A model generated the notes under the pieces. That model had not been told where the DNA came from. It saw only the letters and a list, made by a program, of their open reading frames with translations, and did not search any database. Below are positions 8,872-18,841 of a stretch of DNA of 64,000 bases, piece by piece. A program made the position numbers and the translations under genes. The stretch comes from Methylopila sp. M107 (GTDB lineage Bacteria; Pseudomonadota; Alphaproteobacteria; Rhizobiales; Methylopilaceae), in NCBI RefSeq assembly GCF_000384475.1, contig NZ_ARWB01000001.1:970022-1034021 (forward strand). Reading direction: 5' to 3'. Position 1 is the stretch's first letter; every line of letters begins with the position of its first letter.

Positions 8872-11800
8872 TGGCGATCCTGAAAAGGGCGCTGATCGTC
8901 CTCGGCATCCTGCTGCTGATCCCGATCGTGGTGCTGGCGGCCGTTTTCGCCTACCTGACGACGGCGCACGGCCTGTCGACGATCGCCTCGCTGACGTCGA
9001 CCTATGCGAGCTCCGACGACACCAAGATCTCGGTCGGCGACATTGAGGGCACGTTCCCCTACGACCTGACGCTGAAGGACGTAAAACTCTCGGATCGCAA
9101 GGGCGAGTGGCTCACCGTCGACCGCGCGCGGATCGTCTGGTCGCCGCTGCAGCTCTACAGCGGCAAGCTCACGATCGACCTCGTCGACATCGGCCGCGTC
9201 GAGGTGGCGCGCCAGCCGGACTATCCGGAGGCGAACGAGCCGCCGCCGGCGCCGGACCCCAATGCGCCGCTGTTCCCGGAACTGCCGATCGAGATCAAGC
9301 TCGAAAAGTTCATGCTGGCCGATCTCGGCCTCGCCGAGCCCGTCATCGGAACGCCCGCGCGGCTCGCAGCCAGCGCCTCGGCGCAGATCCGGCAGCCGAG
9401 GGACGGCGTCGCGGCCGAGTTCGACATCCGGCGCACCGACGGGACCAAGGGCCAGTTCAACGGCAAGGCGCGCTTTGTGCCCGCGACCCAAGGCGTCGAG
9501 ATCTCGCTGCGCGGCTCGGAGCCCGAGGGCGGACTGGTCGCGCGCATGGCGAACATCCCGAACCTGCCGCCGATCGACATCGGCATGGACGGCGCCGGCA
9601 CGCTCGATGCGCTGCGCACTCAGCTCGTCGTCACGGCCGGAACCCAGGGCCGCATCGACGGCATGGGCGAGATCAAGCGCGAGGGCAAAGCGCGCCGCGT
9701 CACCTTCGGGCTCGACGGCGACGTTGCGGGCCTTGTCCAGCCTGAATTCGCCGATCTCGTCGACGGCAAGAGCAAGGTCTCGGCCGAGGCTCTCGTGCCC
9801 GACAGGGGGCCGATCCAGATCGTCAAGGCCGATGTCGACATCCCGGCCGCGCGGCTCGGGGCGCGCGGGACGGTCGACACGGACGCCGAGACGCTCGACG
9901 TTTCCTACGACGTCGTCGCCGGTAACGCGTCGCGCTTCGCGAAGCTGCTGCCGGACATCACCTGGTCGTCGATCAGCGCGCGCGGCACCGCGAAAGGACC
10001 GATCGGCTACCCGGAGGTCCGCGCCGACGCCGACGCCGGCGGTCTCGTCACCGCCCAAGGCTCGTTCGACACGGCGAAGATCCAGCTGACTGCGACGCCC
10101 GACGGTCCGCTGTCGAAGGACACGACCAAGATAACGGCGCTGGTCACGGGCGAGGCGGACGGCGTCAAGTTCGCCGACGACCGTCTGTTCGCGGGCGGGC
10201 GCAGGTTCACGCTCGACCTCGACGCCACCAGCAGCCTGAAGGGCGAGGCGGACATCCGCCGCGCCGAGGTCAGCCTCGCGGACGTCAAGGCGCGCTTTTC
10301 CGGGCTCGCATCGCGCGAGGCGGTGAAGGGCAGGGCCGTCGTCAACGCCGCGGATCTCTCGACGCTCGCGCCCGCCGTCGGCCTGCCGCTCGCCGGCGCC
10401 CTCGATCTCGCGACCGATCTCGACGTCGCCTTCGATATGTCTCGCCTCAACGTCACCGCGGACGGGGCGGGCAGGCGGCTCGTCACGGGCATTCCCCAGG
10501 TCGACGGGCTGACGGGCGGCGACCTTTCGATCAAGGGCGGCGTGACGCGCTCGGACGATGGCTCCTTTACGTTCCAGGATTTTGACGCGCGCGGCGAGCA
10601 TATCGTCGTGACGGCCAACGGCGTCGTCTCGCAGGCGCGCGCCGACGCAAAGATCCTGGCCGAGATCGACGACCTGTCGAAGGTCGACGCACGCGCGGAA
10701 GGTTCCGCCAAGGTGACGGCGGACCTCACCGGCAAACTCGACAATCTCGGCCTCAAGGCGCTGGTATCGGTCCCGCAAGGCAAGGCGCTCGACAAGTCGC
10801 TCGAAAACATCGAGGTCAAAATCGACGCAACGGACGTCAGCGGCGCGGTCGCCGGGACGCTCGCGCTCGCCGGCAGGCTCGACGGCAAGCCGGTCACGGG
10901 CGGCGGCCGGCTGAAGACGGAAGCCTCCGGCCTGCGCCGCATTGAGGGCCTCGACCTTGCGATCGCGCAGACGACCGTGAAGGGCGACGTCGCGGTGACG
11001 CCGCAGGGCCTCGCCGACGGCAAGCTCGCCTTCGCCTCGCCCGACCTCGCCGAGATCGGCGCGCTCGCGCTGACGGAACTCGCCGGCAAGGTCTCCGGCG
11101 ACCTCGCACTGTCTTCGCAAGGCGGCGTGCAGCGCGCGACCGTCAAGCTGCAGGGCGCCGACATCGCCGCGCCCGGCGCCAAGGTCGGCTCGCTCGACGC
11201 CGACATCACCGCCGTCGATCCGGCCGGCAAGCTAACGCTCGACGGCAAGGTCAACGGCCGCGCGATCGCTGCGGGCGGTCAGGTCATCGACACGCTGGCG
11301 CTCGTCGCGAGCGGCGCGCCGGACGGCATGGACGTCTCGCTTGACCTCAGCGGCAACGAGATCGCCAAGGGGCTCGGGCCGAAAGCCGCGACCGGCTCCT
11401 CGGCCAAGGCGCAGGCCCGCGTCGCCTACAAGCCGGACGGCGCGCAGATCGATCTCAGCCGGCTCGACCTCGCGGCGGCCGGCAAGGCGGCCGAGCTCAA
11501 CGGCCCGGCGCGACTGAGGCTCGTCGGCAAGGAGCTCGTCGTCGACAGTTTTGCGCTCCGCACAATCGAGGGCGGCGTGCTCGACGTGCGCGGGCGGGCC
11601 GGCGACCAGCTCGACCTGACGCTTGCGCTCCGCGACCTGCCGCTCGCGCTCGGCAACGCTTTCACGCCGGAACTCGGCCTCTCCGGAACGGCGGGCGGCG
11701 ACGCCAGACTGACCGGCGCCGCGACGCAGCCGAAGGTCGATTTCGGCTTCACGGTCGCGGACCTGTCGGTCGCGAAGCTCCGCGACGCCAAGGTCCCGCC

Positions 11801-14800
11801 GCTCGCGATCGCGACCAAGGGCCTTCTCGAAGGCGACAGGGTCACCACCGACACGTCGGTGACCGGCGCCGGCGGGCTCAACGTCTCGGCCAAAGGGTCC
11901 GCGCCCCTCGGCGACGGCGAACTCGACATGACGGTGCTGGTGCGCAGCCTGCCGCTCTCGATCGCCAACGCCTTTCAGCCGCAGTTGGGCTTCGGCGGGC
12001 GGATGGAGGCGGACGCGCGCGTCACCGGTCCGGTCTCGGCCCCGAACGGGACCTATCGCGCCAAGGTCGTCGACTTCACTTCGACCAACGCCAAGGGCGT
12101 CGCGCCGATCGCGGTCGACGCCAAGGGCGAGCTGCAGGGCAAGCGCGTCACGACCGACACGACGATCTCTGGCGGCGGGGGCCTTGGCCTCGCGGCCAAG
12201 GGCTCCGTGCCGCTCGGCCCGGGCTATGGCGACGTCGATCTCGGCGTCGCGATCCGCGAACTGCCGCTCGCGCTCGCCAACGCCTTCGCGCCCGATCTTG
12301 CGCTTGCAGGCCTCGCGCGCGGCGACGTGCGCATCAGCGGCCCGATCGACGCGCCGCGCGGCAATTACAATCTCAAGGTCACGGGCCTCAAGGGCGAGCC
12401 GCTGAAGGGCCTGCCGGCGCTCGCGATCGACACGCGCGGCGCGCTTCAGGGCAAGAGCGTCACGACCCAGACCTCCGTCACCGGCGGCGGGATCGACATC
12501 GCGGCGAACGGCGTCGCGCCGCTCGGCGACGGCGACCTCGACATGACGGTCGCGATCCGCGAGTTGCCGCTTAAGATCGCCGACGCTTTCCTGCCCGACG
12601 CAGGCCTTGGCGGCGGATTGCGCGGCACGGCGCGCGTCACCGGGCCGATCAAGGGCCCGAGCGGAACGTACGACCTCACCGTTTCCGACCTCACTTCGGC
12701 GCGCGCCCGGGGCGTTCCGGCGCTGAACGTCGTCGCGCGCGGCGAGCTTCTGCCGACTTCCGTCACGACCGACGCGCTGGTCACCGGCGGCGGCGGGATC
12801 GAGGCGAGCGCCAAGGGCTCCGCGCCGCTTGGCGAGGGCGACCTCGACATGACGGTCGGGCTGAAAAGCTTCCCGCTTGCGCTCGCAAACGCCTTTGCGC
12901 CGGAACTCGGCCTCGATGGAACCGCGCAAGGGACCGCGAAGGTCACGGGCCCCGTAAAGGCGCCGCGCGGCGCCTATGACCTCACGGTCTCGGGACTGAA
13001 GAGCGCCAAGGCCAAGGACGCGCCGGCGCTGCAGGTGCTGACCCGCGGCGAGCTGCAGGGCACGCGGGTCACGACCGACACCTCCGTCACGGGGGCCGGC
13101 GGCCTCAACGTCTTCGCGAAGGGCTCGGCGCCGCTCGGCGACGGCGACCTCGATCTCGGCGTCACGATCCGCGAGCTGCCGCTGGCGCTCGCCAACGCGG
13201 TGAAGCCGGAGCTCGGACTCGGCGGCGTGATGCGCGGCGACGTCAAGCTTTCCGGTCCGGCGAAGCGCCCGGTCGGCTCTTACGACCTGAAGATCACCGA
13301 TGTCGTGGCCGCGCAGGCCAAAGCCGTCCCACCCTTGCAGGTCGCGGCCAAGGGCGACCTCCAGGGCGACCGCGTGACGACCGACTCGACGATCACGGGG
13401 CAGGGCGGCATCAGCGTCTCGGCCATCGGCTCGGCGCCGATCGGGCCGGGCGATCTCGACATGAAGGTCGCGATCCGCGAACTGCCGCTCGCATTGGCGA
13501 ACGGGTTCAAGCCTGAACTCGGTCTCGCCGGCGTGCTGAGGGGCGACGCAAAGGTCACCGGGCCGGTTTCGGCGCCGCAGGGAACCTACGATCTCACCAT
13601 TGCGGACTTGACCGCCGCGGCCGCCAAGGGCGTGCCGGCGCTTCAGGTGACGACCAAGGGCGCGCTCGAAGGCACGCGCGTCACGACCGACACCAACGTC
13701 TCGGGCGGCGGCGGCATCCAGCTGTCCGCCAAGGGTTCGGCGCCGATCGGCGAGGGCGACCTCGACATGGCGGTGATGATCCGCGAGCTGCCGCTCGCGC
13801 TCGCCAACGCCTTCAAGCCGGACCTCGGCCTCGCCGGGACGCTGCGCGGCGACGCCAAGGTGGCGGGTCCGCTGACCGCGCCGCGCGGGACCTACGACCT
13901 CAACGTAACCGGCCTCACTGCCGCGCAGGCCAAGGGCGTGCCGGCGCTGGAGATCGTCACCAAGGGCGCGCTCGAGGGCGACCGGGTGACGACCGACACG
14001 GAGGTGTCGGGCGGCGGCGGGGTGAACCTCACCGCCAAGGGCTCGGCCCCGCTCGGCAAGGGCGACGTCGACATGGCGGTCGCGATCCGCGAGGTGCCGC
14101 TCGCCATCGCCAACGCCTTCGCGCCGACCCTCGGACTCGGCGGCAAGCTGCGCGGCGACGTCAAGGTCGCGGGCCGGGTCTCGGCGCCGCAGGGAACCTA
14201 CGACCTCACCGTCGAAAACCTCACCGCCGCGCAGGCCAAGGGCGTGCCGGCGCTGCAGATCGTCTCCAAGGGCACGCTTGAGGGGACGCGCGTCACCACC
14301 GACACGGCGGTGACGGGCGGCGGCGGGGTGCGCCTAACCGCCAAGGGCACCGCGCCGATCGGACAGGGCGACCTCGACATGGCGGTCGACATCGCCGAAG
14401 TGCCGCTCGCCATCGCCAACAGCTTTTCGCCGGGTGTCGGCCTTTCCGGCAAGCTCGCGGGCAACGCCAAGGTCACGGGGCCGATCGCGGCGCCGGCCGG
14501 CAATTACGATCTCAGGGTTTCGGGGCTCACCGCCGCGGCCGCCAAGGGCGTGCCGCCGCTGCAGATCGTCTCCAAGGGCAATCTCGGCAGCGGACGCGTC
14601 ACCACCGACACGGCGGTGACGGGCGGCGGCGGCATGCGGATCACCGCCAACGGCTCCGCGCCGCTCAGCGTGACCGGGCCGCTCGACGTGACGGTCCAAA
14701 TCCGCAGCGTGCCGCTGTCGCTCGCCAACGGATTTTCGCCCGGCCTCGGCGCGAACGGCACGCTGCAGGGCGACGCCAAGGTCGGCGGCACGGTCTCGGC

Positions 14801-16313
14801 GCCGGCCGGCACATACAATCTGAAGGTTGTCGGCCTTTCCACCCAGGCGACCCGCAGCGCGGGCGTGCCTGTGGCCGGGATCGACTCGAAGGGCCGCATC
14901 GAGGGCAAGCGGGTGTTCACCGACACGGTCGTGAGCGCCGCGCAGGGCCTTCGCGTCACCGCGAACGGCTCCGCGCCGATGGGCGCGGGCGACCTCGACC
15001 TTAAGGTTGCGGGACGCGCGCCGCTCGGCTTCCTCAATGACACGCTGTCGGTCTCGGGCGACCGGGTTGACGGCGCGGTGACCTTCGACGTGAAGGTCGG
15101 CGGTCCGACGTCGGGCCCGCGCATCAACGGCTCGGGCGCCCTCGTCAACGCCTCCTACTTCAACCGCGCCGCGAACCTGCAGCTCAAGAACATGGCGGCC
15201 TCCGTCGCGGCGAACGGAACGAACATCGACGTCTCCAGCTTCCGGGCCACAACGCGCAATGGCGGGACGCTCTCGGGCTCGGGCCGCGTCGCGGTCGATC
15301 CGGCGCGTGGGTTCCCGGGCCAGATCAATTTCAAGGCGAACAACGCCGAGGTGATCGGCACCGACATCGTGACCGCCATCACCGACGCGGACCTGCGTCT
15401 CGAGGGCCCGCTCGCGCGGCGTCCGGTCGTTAACGGCACGATCCGCACGCGCTCGGTCGAGATCCAGATCCCGGACCGCATCCCGGCCGCCTACACGCCG
15501 CTGCCGGACGTCCGCAACGTCAACCCGCCGCCGGCGCTGAGAGCTCAGCTCAAGGCCAAGGATACCGGCAAGGGCAAGTCGAGCGGCGGCGAGGCCGACG
15601 CCTTCCTCGCGACGCTGAACATCGACGTCCAGGCCGAGAACCGCATTTTCATCCGGGGCATGGGCATGCAGGCCGAGGCCGGCGGCCAGATCAAGATTTC
15701 GGGCACGTCGGCGAAGCCCGTGCCGGTCGGCGCCTTCGACCTGCGGTCGGGGCGGAGTTACATCAACGTGCTCGGCAAGCGGCTGAGCTTTACGCGCGGC
15801 CAGGTCGGGTTCGCTGGCGATCTCGACCCGACGCTCGATTTCCTTGCGGAGACGCCGGCGACGGGGCTGACCGCGCAGGTCGTCATCACTGGCAACGCCT
15901 CGCGGCCGAAGATCGAGTTCACCTCGAACCCCGTCGTGCCGCAGGACGAGGTGCTGTCGCGCCTGCTGTTCAACAAGTCGTCCGGCGAACTCTCCACCAG
16001 CCAGGCGCTGACCATCGCGCAGGCGGTGGCGCAGTACAGCGGCGTCGGGGGAGGCGGCGCGGGGCCTCTCGAAGGCCTGCGCAAGGGTCTGGGCGTCGAC
16101 ACGCTCGACATTGCGGCGGGCGAGGACGGGCCGGGCCTCGGCGTCGGCAAGTACATTTCGGACAATATCTATCTCGGCGTCCGCTCCGGCACGACGCCCG
16201 AGAGCACGGGCGTCACGGTCGACATCGACCTGACGAAAAACATCAAGGCGCAAGGCATGGCGGGCTCCGCCGGCAACACGTCCGCCGGCGTCGCCATCGA
16301 ATGGGACTATTGA
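8871..16313 (+). CDS. tamB: TamB-like AsmA-family protein, greatly enlarged by repeats
   Basis: A 2480-residue inner-membrane anchored protein of the TamB family, about twice the usual 1200-1500 residues. The N-terminal transmembrane segment is at residues 5-28, and the C-terminal TamB (DUF490) domain occupies about the last 350 residues, with GQVGFAGDLDPTLDF and 'PQDEVLSRLLFN' and a beta-strand end (VAIEWDY). TamB proteins form a long hydrophobic beta-taco groove that carries phospholipids across the periplasm. The extra length comes from about eleven tandem units of 102 residues between residues 914 and 2040. It is coupled to tamA by a one-base overlap. The reading frame is continuous and codon use does not change in the repeats. 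Confidence 0.93.
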   Translation: MAILKRALIVLGILLLIPIVVLAAVFAYLTTAHGLSTIASLTSTYASSDDTKISVGDIEGTFPYDLTLKDVKLSDRKGEWLTVDRARIVWSPLQLYSGKLTIDLVDIGRVEVARQPDYPEANEPPPAPDPNAPLFPELPIEIKLEKFMLADLGLAEPVIGTPARLAASASAQIRQPRDGVAAEFDIRRTDGTKGQFNGKARFVPATQGVEISLRGSEPEGGLVARMANIPNLPPIDIGMDGAGTLDALRTQLVVTAGTQGRIDGMGEIKREGKARRVTFGLDGDVAGLVQPEFADLVDGKSKVSAEALVPDRGPIQIVKADVDIPAARLGARGTVDTDAETLDVSYDVVAGNASRFAKLLPDITWSSISARGTAKGPIGYPEVRADADAGGLVTAQGSFDTAKIQLTATPDGPLSKDTTKITALVTGEADGVKFADDRLFAGGRRFTLDLDATSSLKGEADIRRAEVSLADVKARFSGLASREAVKGRAVVNAADLSTLAPAVGLPLAGALDLATDLDVAFDMSRLNVTADGAGRRLVTGIPQVDGLTGGDLSIKGGVTRSDDGSFTFQDFDARGEHIVVTANGVVSQARADAKILAEIDDLSKVDARAEGSAKVTADLTGKLDNLGLKALVSVPQGKALDKSLENIEVKIDATDVSGAVAGTLALAGRLDGKPVTGGGRLKTEASGLRRIEGLDLAIAQTTVKGDVAVTPQGLADGKLAFASPDLAEIGALALTELAGKVSGDLALSSQGGVQRATVKLQGADIAAPGAKVGSLDADITAVDPAGKLTLDGKVNGRAIAAGGQVIDTLALVASGAPDGMDVSLDLSGNEIAKGLGPKAATGSSAKAQARVAYKPDGAQIDLSRLDLAAAGKAAELNGPARLRLVGKELVVDSFALRTIEGGVLDVRGRAGDQLDLTLALRDLPLALGNAFTPELGLSGTAGGDARLTGAATQPKVDFGFTVADLSVAKLRDAKVPPLAIATKGLLEGDRVTTDTSVTGAGGLNVSAKGSAPLGDGELDMTVLVRSLPLSIANAFQPQLGFGGRMEADARVTGPVSAPNGTYRAKVVDFTSTNAKGVAPIAVDAKGELQGKRVTTDTTISGGGGLGLAAKGSVPLGPGYGDVDLGVAIRELPLALANAFAPDLALAGLARGDVRISGPIDAPRGNYNLKVTGLKGEPLKGLPALAIDTRGALQGKSVTTQTSVTGGGIDIAANGVAPLGDGDLDMTVAIRELPLKIADAFLPDAGLGGGLRGTARVTGPIKGPSGTYDLTVSDLTSARARGVPALNVVARGELLPTSVTTDALVTGGGGIEASAKGSAPLGEGDLDMTVGLKSFPLALANAFAPELGLDGTAQGTAKVTGPVKAPRGAYDLTVSGLKSAKAKDAPALQVLTRGELQGTRVTTDTSVTGAGGLNVFAKGSAPLGDGDLDLGVTIRELPLALANAVKPELGLGGVMRGDVKLSGPAKRPVGSYDLKITDVVAAQAKAVPPLQVAAKGDLQGDRVTTDSTITGQGGISVSAIGSAPIGPGDLDMKVAIRELPLALANGFKPELGLAGVLRGDAKVTGPVSAPQGTYDLTIADLTAAAAKGVPALQVTTKGALEGTRVTTDTNVSGGGGIQLSAKGSAPIGEGDLDMAVMIRELPLALANAFKPDLGLAGTLRGDAKVAGPLTAPRGTYDLNVTGLTAAQAKGVPALEIVTKGALEGDRVTTDTEVSGGGGVNLTAKGSAPLGKGDVDMAVAIREVPLAIANAFAPTLGLGGKLRGDVKVAGRVSAPQGTYDLTVENLTAAQAKGVPALQIVSKGTLEGTRVTTDTAVTGGGGVRLTAKGTAPIGQGDLDMAVDIAEVPLAIANSFSPGVGLSGKLAGNAKVTGPIAAPAGNYDLRVSGLTAAAAKGVPPLQIVSKGNLGSGRVTTDTAVTGGGGMRITANGSAPLSVTGPLDVTVQIRSVPLSLANGFSPGLGANGTLQGDAKVGGTVSAPAGTYNLKVVGLSTQATRSAGVPVAGIDSKGRIEGKRVFTDTVVSAAQGLRVTANGSAPMGAGDLDLKVAGRAPLGFLNDTLSVSGDRVDGAVTFDVKVGGPTSGPRINGSGALVNASYFNRAANLQLKNMAASVAANGTNIDVSSFRATTRNGGTLSGSGRVAVDPARGFPGQINFKANNAEVIGTDIVTAITDADLRLEGPLARRPVVNGTIRTRSVEIQIPDRIPAAYTPLPDVRNVNPPPALRAQLKAKDTGKGKSSGGEADAFLATLNIDVQAENRIFIRGMGMQAEAGGQIKISGTSAKPVPVGAFDLRSGRSYINVLGKRLSFTRGQVGFAGDLDPTLDFLAETPATGLTAQVVITGNASRPKIEFTSNPVVPQDEVLSRLLFNKSSGELSTSQALTIAQAVAQYSGVGGGGAGPLEGLRKGLGVDTLDIAAGEDGPGLGVGKYISDNIYLGVRSGTTPESTGVTVDIDLTKNIKAQGMAGSAGNTSAGVAIEWDY
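11610..14990 (+). repeat. eleven tandem 306-base coding repeats in tamB
   Basis: Within tamB, eleven consecutive units of about 306 bases (102 residues) can be aligned. Each begins with a DLDMxVxIRELPLALANAF-like segment, then a GLxGxLRGDAKVTGP segment, then APxGTYDLTV, KGVPALQ, and RVTTDTxVxGGGG. Starts of units one and two are at 11610 and 11919. Units 6-9 are the most alike; unit 11 and the degenerate unit after it drift away. The pattern suggests growth by unequal recombination inside a coding region. Confidence 0.85.
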
Positions 16314-16344
16314 CCTCCGCGCTGCGGGCCCATTTACCACCCCG

Positions 16345-16692
16345 ATGACCGATCCTGAATCAACGGAGCGTCAGCGCGCGCAGGCGCGGGTCGCCGAAAT
16401 CCGGTCGCGTTTCGTCGCCGGCCTCGACGACCGCCTCGCCGAGTTGAGCGAGCTCGCCCGATCGACCGGCGGCCCCGACGGCAAGGACGCCTGGGACCGG
16501 CTGCGCCTTGGGCTCCACAACCTGTCGGGCGCCGCGCCGACGCTCGGCCTTGCCGACCTCGGCCGTGGCGCCGGCGAGATCGAGGAGATCGCGATCGGAC
16601 GGCGACGGCCGGACGGCGGACTGTCGGCCGATGACGCAGGACATGTGGCCGAACTGGTGCTTGCGCTCGGGTCGCGGGCGGGCTCGCGGTAG
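16345..16692 (+). CDS. Hpt-domain-like small protein
   Basis: A 115-residue protein whose middle part, LHNLSGAAPTLGLADLGRGA, fits the histidine phosphotransfer (Hpt) pattern: a His followed two residues later by L-S-G-A-A and then a helix. In Hpt proteins that His carries phosphate between a hybrid kinase and a response regulator. It lies 31 bases after tamB on the same strand. No kinase is adjacent, so its partners are unknown; divK and pleD are 6-7 kb away but that link is only suggestive. Confidence 0.65.
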   Translation: MTDPESTERQRAQARVAEIRSRFVAGLDDRLAELSELARSTGGPDGKDAWDRLRLGLHNLSGAAPTLGLADLGRGAGEIEEIAIGRRRPDGGLSADDAGHVAELVLALGSRAGSR

Positions 16693-16810
16693 CGTTCCCG
16701 CGCTTCCATCGAATCATGCAACTTGCGCGCGTCCCGAATTGCGGCAGGATAGTGATCGTTAGGCCAGATCCTCGGATCGGGCCGACATCATCCTTGTCGG
16801 GGGGCGGGGT

Positions 16811-17617
16811 GTGGACTGGCGCGGGATCGGCGCAGCATTGCTGGCGGTGGAGCTAGCGGTCGGGCTTGCAGGTCCGGCTGAGGCGGGAGCTTTCACCCTG
16901 GAGCATGGCCGCACCAAGCTGTTCCTCACCGGCGTCCTGAATTCTGGCGACCATTACTTCGACGCCGACGGCCGGTTGAAGCGCCGCGGCATCTACCGCA
17001 AATACGACCTTCAGCTCTACGGCGAACACGGTTTGCGCGAAGGCCTGACCGTCTTCGGCTCCGCAGGCCTCCAGCGCATCAAGACGAAGGACGGCGCAAG
17101 CTTCGAACGCGCAGGGCTCGGCCGGACCGAATTCGGCCTTCGCGCCAAAATGTTTGAGCGCGTTGGATGGATCGGCTCCGTCCAGGGTTCGGCGGTGATC
17201 GCCGGCGCGAAGAAGGGGCCGGATCTCGCGGTCGTCGGCGAAACCGACGACCAGTTCGACGGCCGCGTCCTCGTCGCGCGGAGTTTTGAGGCGTTCGGCA
17301 AGCCGGCTTTCGTCGATCTGGCTGCGGGCTACCGGGTCCGGACCGGCGATCCCGCCGACGAGGCGAGGTTCGACGCGACGTTTGGGGTTCGGCCGTCGCC
17401 TCGCCTCCTGGTCATGGCGCAAAGCTTCAACACGATCGGCGTCGCCCGTTGGCGCGGGCCGTACGCGCTCAGGCAGCGGATCTACAAGCTGCAGGGCGCG
17501 GCGATCTACGACCTGACGGACAACTGGTCCCTGATCGGCGCGGCGTTCTGCACGCCCGCGGGCCGCGACGCTCTCGACGAACGCGGCGCGACGTTCGGAG
17601 TCGGCCTGAAATTCTGA
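16811..17617 (+). CDS. predicted outer membrane beta-barrel protein
   Basis: A 268-residue protein with a signal peptide (residues 1-26, cleavage near AEAGA) and a body of alternating hydrophobic and polar residues with frequent aromatic residues (YRKYDLQLYGEHGL, 'GVGLKF' at the end), typical of a beta-barrel ending in Phe. It resembles transporter-like outer membrane barrels with an unknown substrate. The GTG start at 16811 follows a G-rich ribosome binding region (GGGGGGCGGG). A single free Cys occurs in the last strand region (GAAFCTPAG). Confidence 0.6.
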   Translation: MDWRGIGAALLAVELAVGLAGPAEAGAFTLEHGRTKLFLTGVLNSGDHYFDADGRLKRRGIYRKYDLQLYGEHGLREGLTVFGSAGLQRIKTKDGASFERAGLGRTEFGLRAKMFERVGWIGSVQGSAVIAGAKKGPDLAVVGETDDQFDGRVLVARSFEAFGKPAFVDLAAGYRVRTGDPADEARFDATFGVRPSPRLLVMAQSFNTIGVARWRGPYALRQRIYKLQGAAIYDLTDNWSLIGAAFCTPAGRDALDERGATFGVGLKF

Positions 17618-17621
17618 GGCT

Positions 17622-18374
17622 TCAGGGCCGAAAGCCCTCGAACACGATCTGGTCGGCGAACAGCGAGGCGCGCGCCTGGTCCTCCGGCGTGAGGACCGTC
17701 CAGCTCGTCACCGGGACCCCGATCGCCCGGGCAAGCCGGACGGAGCCGCGAGACAGGTCGTTCACGTCCCAGGACAGGAAATCCGGCCGGGTGAGGGGCC
17801 AATGCAGCAGGTTTCGGGCGGCGAACCGCTGCAGGCGGGTGAGGCGGCCGGCCCAGTAGGAACTGTCCGCCGCAAACGCTTCGCCGACGACCCCGCGTGG
17901 GATTTTCGGCGCGCGGCGGCGGAGTTCGAGCAGCACGCGCGGGTCGAACGATTCGGCCACGACCGGTCCGCCGCGCGCGTTCAGGATGTCGGCGGTCCGC
18001 GCGGCGATCCGCATGTCGGCGTCGAAGCCCGACTTGATCTCGACGACGAGCGCCTGTCGGCCGCCGACGAGGTCCAGGCATTCGTCGAGCGTGAAGATCC
18101 TGTCGGACGACGCCCGGAACGCGACCCGGCGAAGCTCCGCAACCGTGAGGGCCGAGACCGGGCCGGACGCCTCGGTCAGCCGGTCAAGGGTCGCGTCGTG
18201 GAACACGACCGCCTCGCCGTCGGCCGACAGCCGGACGTCGATTTCGACGCCGTAGCCGGCCTTGACGGCGCGGGCCACCGCGGCCGGCGTGTTCTCCACG
18301 ACGCCGGCGCCCGCGTCATGCAGGCCGCGATGGGCGATCGGCCGGGCGGTCAGCCAGTCCAGCCGGCCGGCCAT
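17622..18374 (-). CDS. glycerophosphodiester phosphodiesterase family protein
   Basis: A 250-residue GDPD-family hydrolase that would cleave glycerophosphodiesters to glycerol-3-phosphate and an alcohol. Key motifs are AHRGLHDAGAGVVENT near residue 14, EIDVRLSADGEAVVFHD (metal-binding Glu/Asp and catalytic His), and LVVEIKSGFD. No signal peptide is seen, so it is probably cytoplasmic. The start ATG is at 18374, 5 bases after the stop of the RidA gene on the same strand. Its stop is 4 bases from the end of the convergent barrel gene. Confidence 0.9.
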   Translation of the reverse strand: MAGRLDWLTARPIAHRGLHDAGAGVVENTPAAVARAVKAGYGVEIDVRLSADGEAVVFHDATLDRLTEASGPVSALTVAELRRVAFRASSDRIFTLDECLDLVGGRQALVVEIKSGFDADMRIAARTADILNARGGPVVAESFDPRVLLELRRRAPKIPRGVVGEAFAADSSYWAGRLTRLQRFAARNLLHWPLTRPDFLSWDVNDLSRGSVRLARAIGVPVTSWTVLTPEDQARASLFADQIVFEGFRP

Positions 18375-18379
18375 CCGGT

Positions 18380-18841
18380 TCAGGCGATCTCGATAACGGC
18401 GTCGATCTCGACCGCGACGCCAAGCGGCAGCGCCGCGACGCCGACCGCGGAGCGCGCGTGGCGGCCCTTATCGCCCAGCGCCTCCACGAAGAAGTCCGAG
18501 GCGCCGTTGACGACCTTGGGCTGGTCGAAAAAGTCCGGCGCCGACGCGACGAAGGCGGTCAGCTTCACGATACGGCCGATCCGCTCCAGGTCGCCGAGCG
18601 CGGCGCGCGCCTGCGCCAGGATGTTGATGGCGCAGAGCTTTGCGGCCTTCTGGCCGGCTTCGACGTCGAGACCGTCGCCGAGCCGTCCCTTGACCAGCCC
18701 GTCGGGGCCATTCGGCAGCTGGCCGGAGACATAGAGGAGCCCTTGCGAGATCAGCGTCGGGACGTAGTTCGCCGCGGGCGCGGGCGCGTCCGGGAGGGTG
18801 ACGCCGAGTTCGCTCAGTCGGGTGTCGATTTGGCCGGCCAT
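18380..18841 (-). CDS. RidA-family protein
   Basis: A 153-residue protein of the RidA/YjgF superfamily; the archetype removes reactive 2-aminoacrylate (enamines and imines). It carries the longer N-terminal helix found in the Rid subgroup seen in Rhizobiales and the sequence LLYVSGQLPNGPDG. The second half 'GRHARSAVGVAALPLGVAVEIDAV' contains the Arg that binds substrate carboxylate in active members (ARSAVG). The start at 18841 is preferred over a much longer in-frame extension up to 19069. It is the first gene of a two-gene unit with the GDPD gene and is divergent from eipB. Confidence 0.88.
   Translation of the reverse strand: MAGQIDTRLSELGVTLPDAPAPAANYVPTLISQGLLYVSGQLPNGPDGLVKGRLGDGLDVEAGQKAAKLCAINILAQARAALGDLERIGRIVKLTAFVASAPDFFDQPKVVNGASDFFVEALGDKGRHARSAVGVAALPLGVAVEIDAVIEIA

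Noticed and set aside
8844-11120. 758-codon minus-strand frame opposite tamA and tamB
   Set aside because: It is the complement of tamB codons; its composition is Arg/Asp/Gly/Val-rich with no family pattern. Long antisense frames are expected at this GC content.
11610-14990. Regular 306-base repeats as a CRISPR-like or satellite array
   Set aside because: The repeats are protein-coding, diverge at synonymous and non-synonymous sites and lie in one open frame; there are no short direct repeats with spacers.
14334-16340. 668-codon minus-strand frame opposite the tamB 3' end
   Set aside because: Same reason: antisense shadow of the tamB reading frame, no motif or signal peptide.
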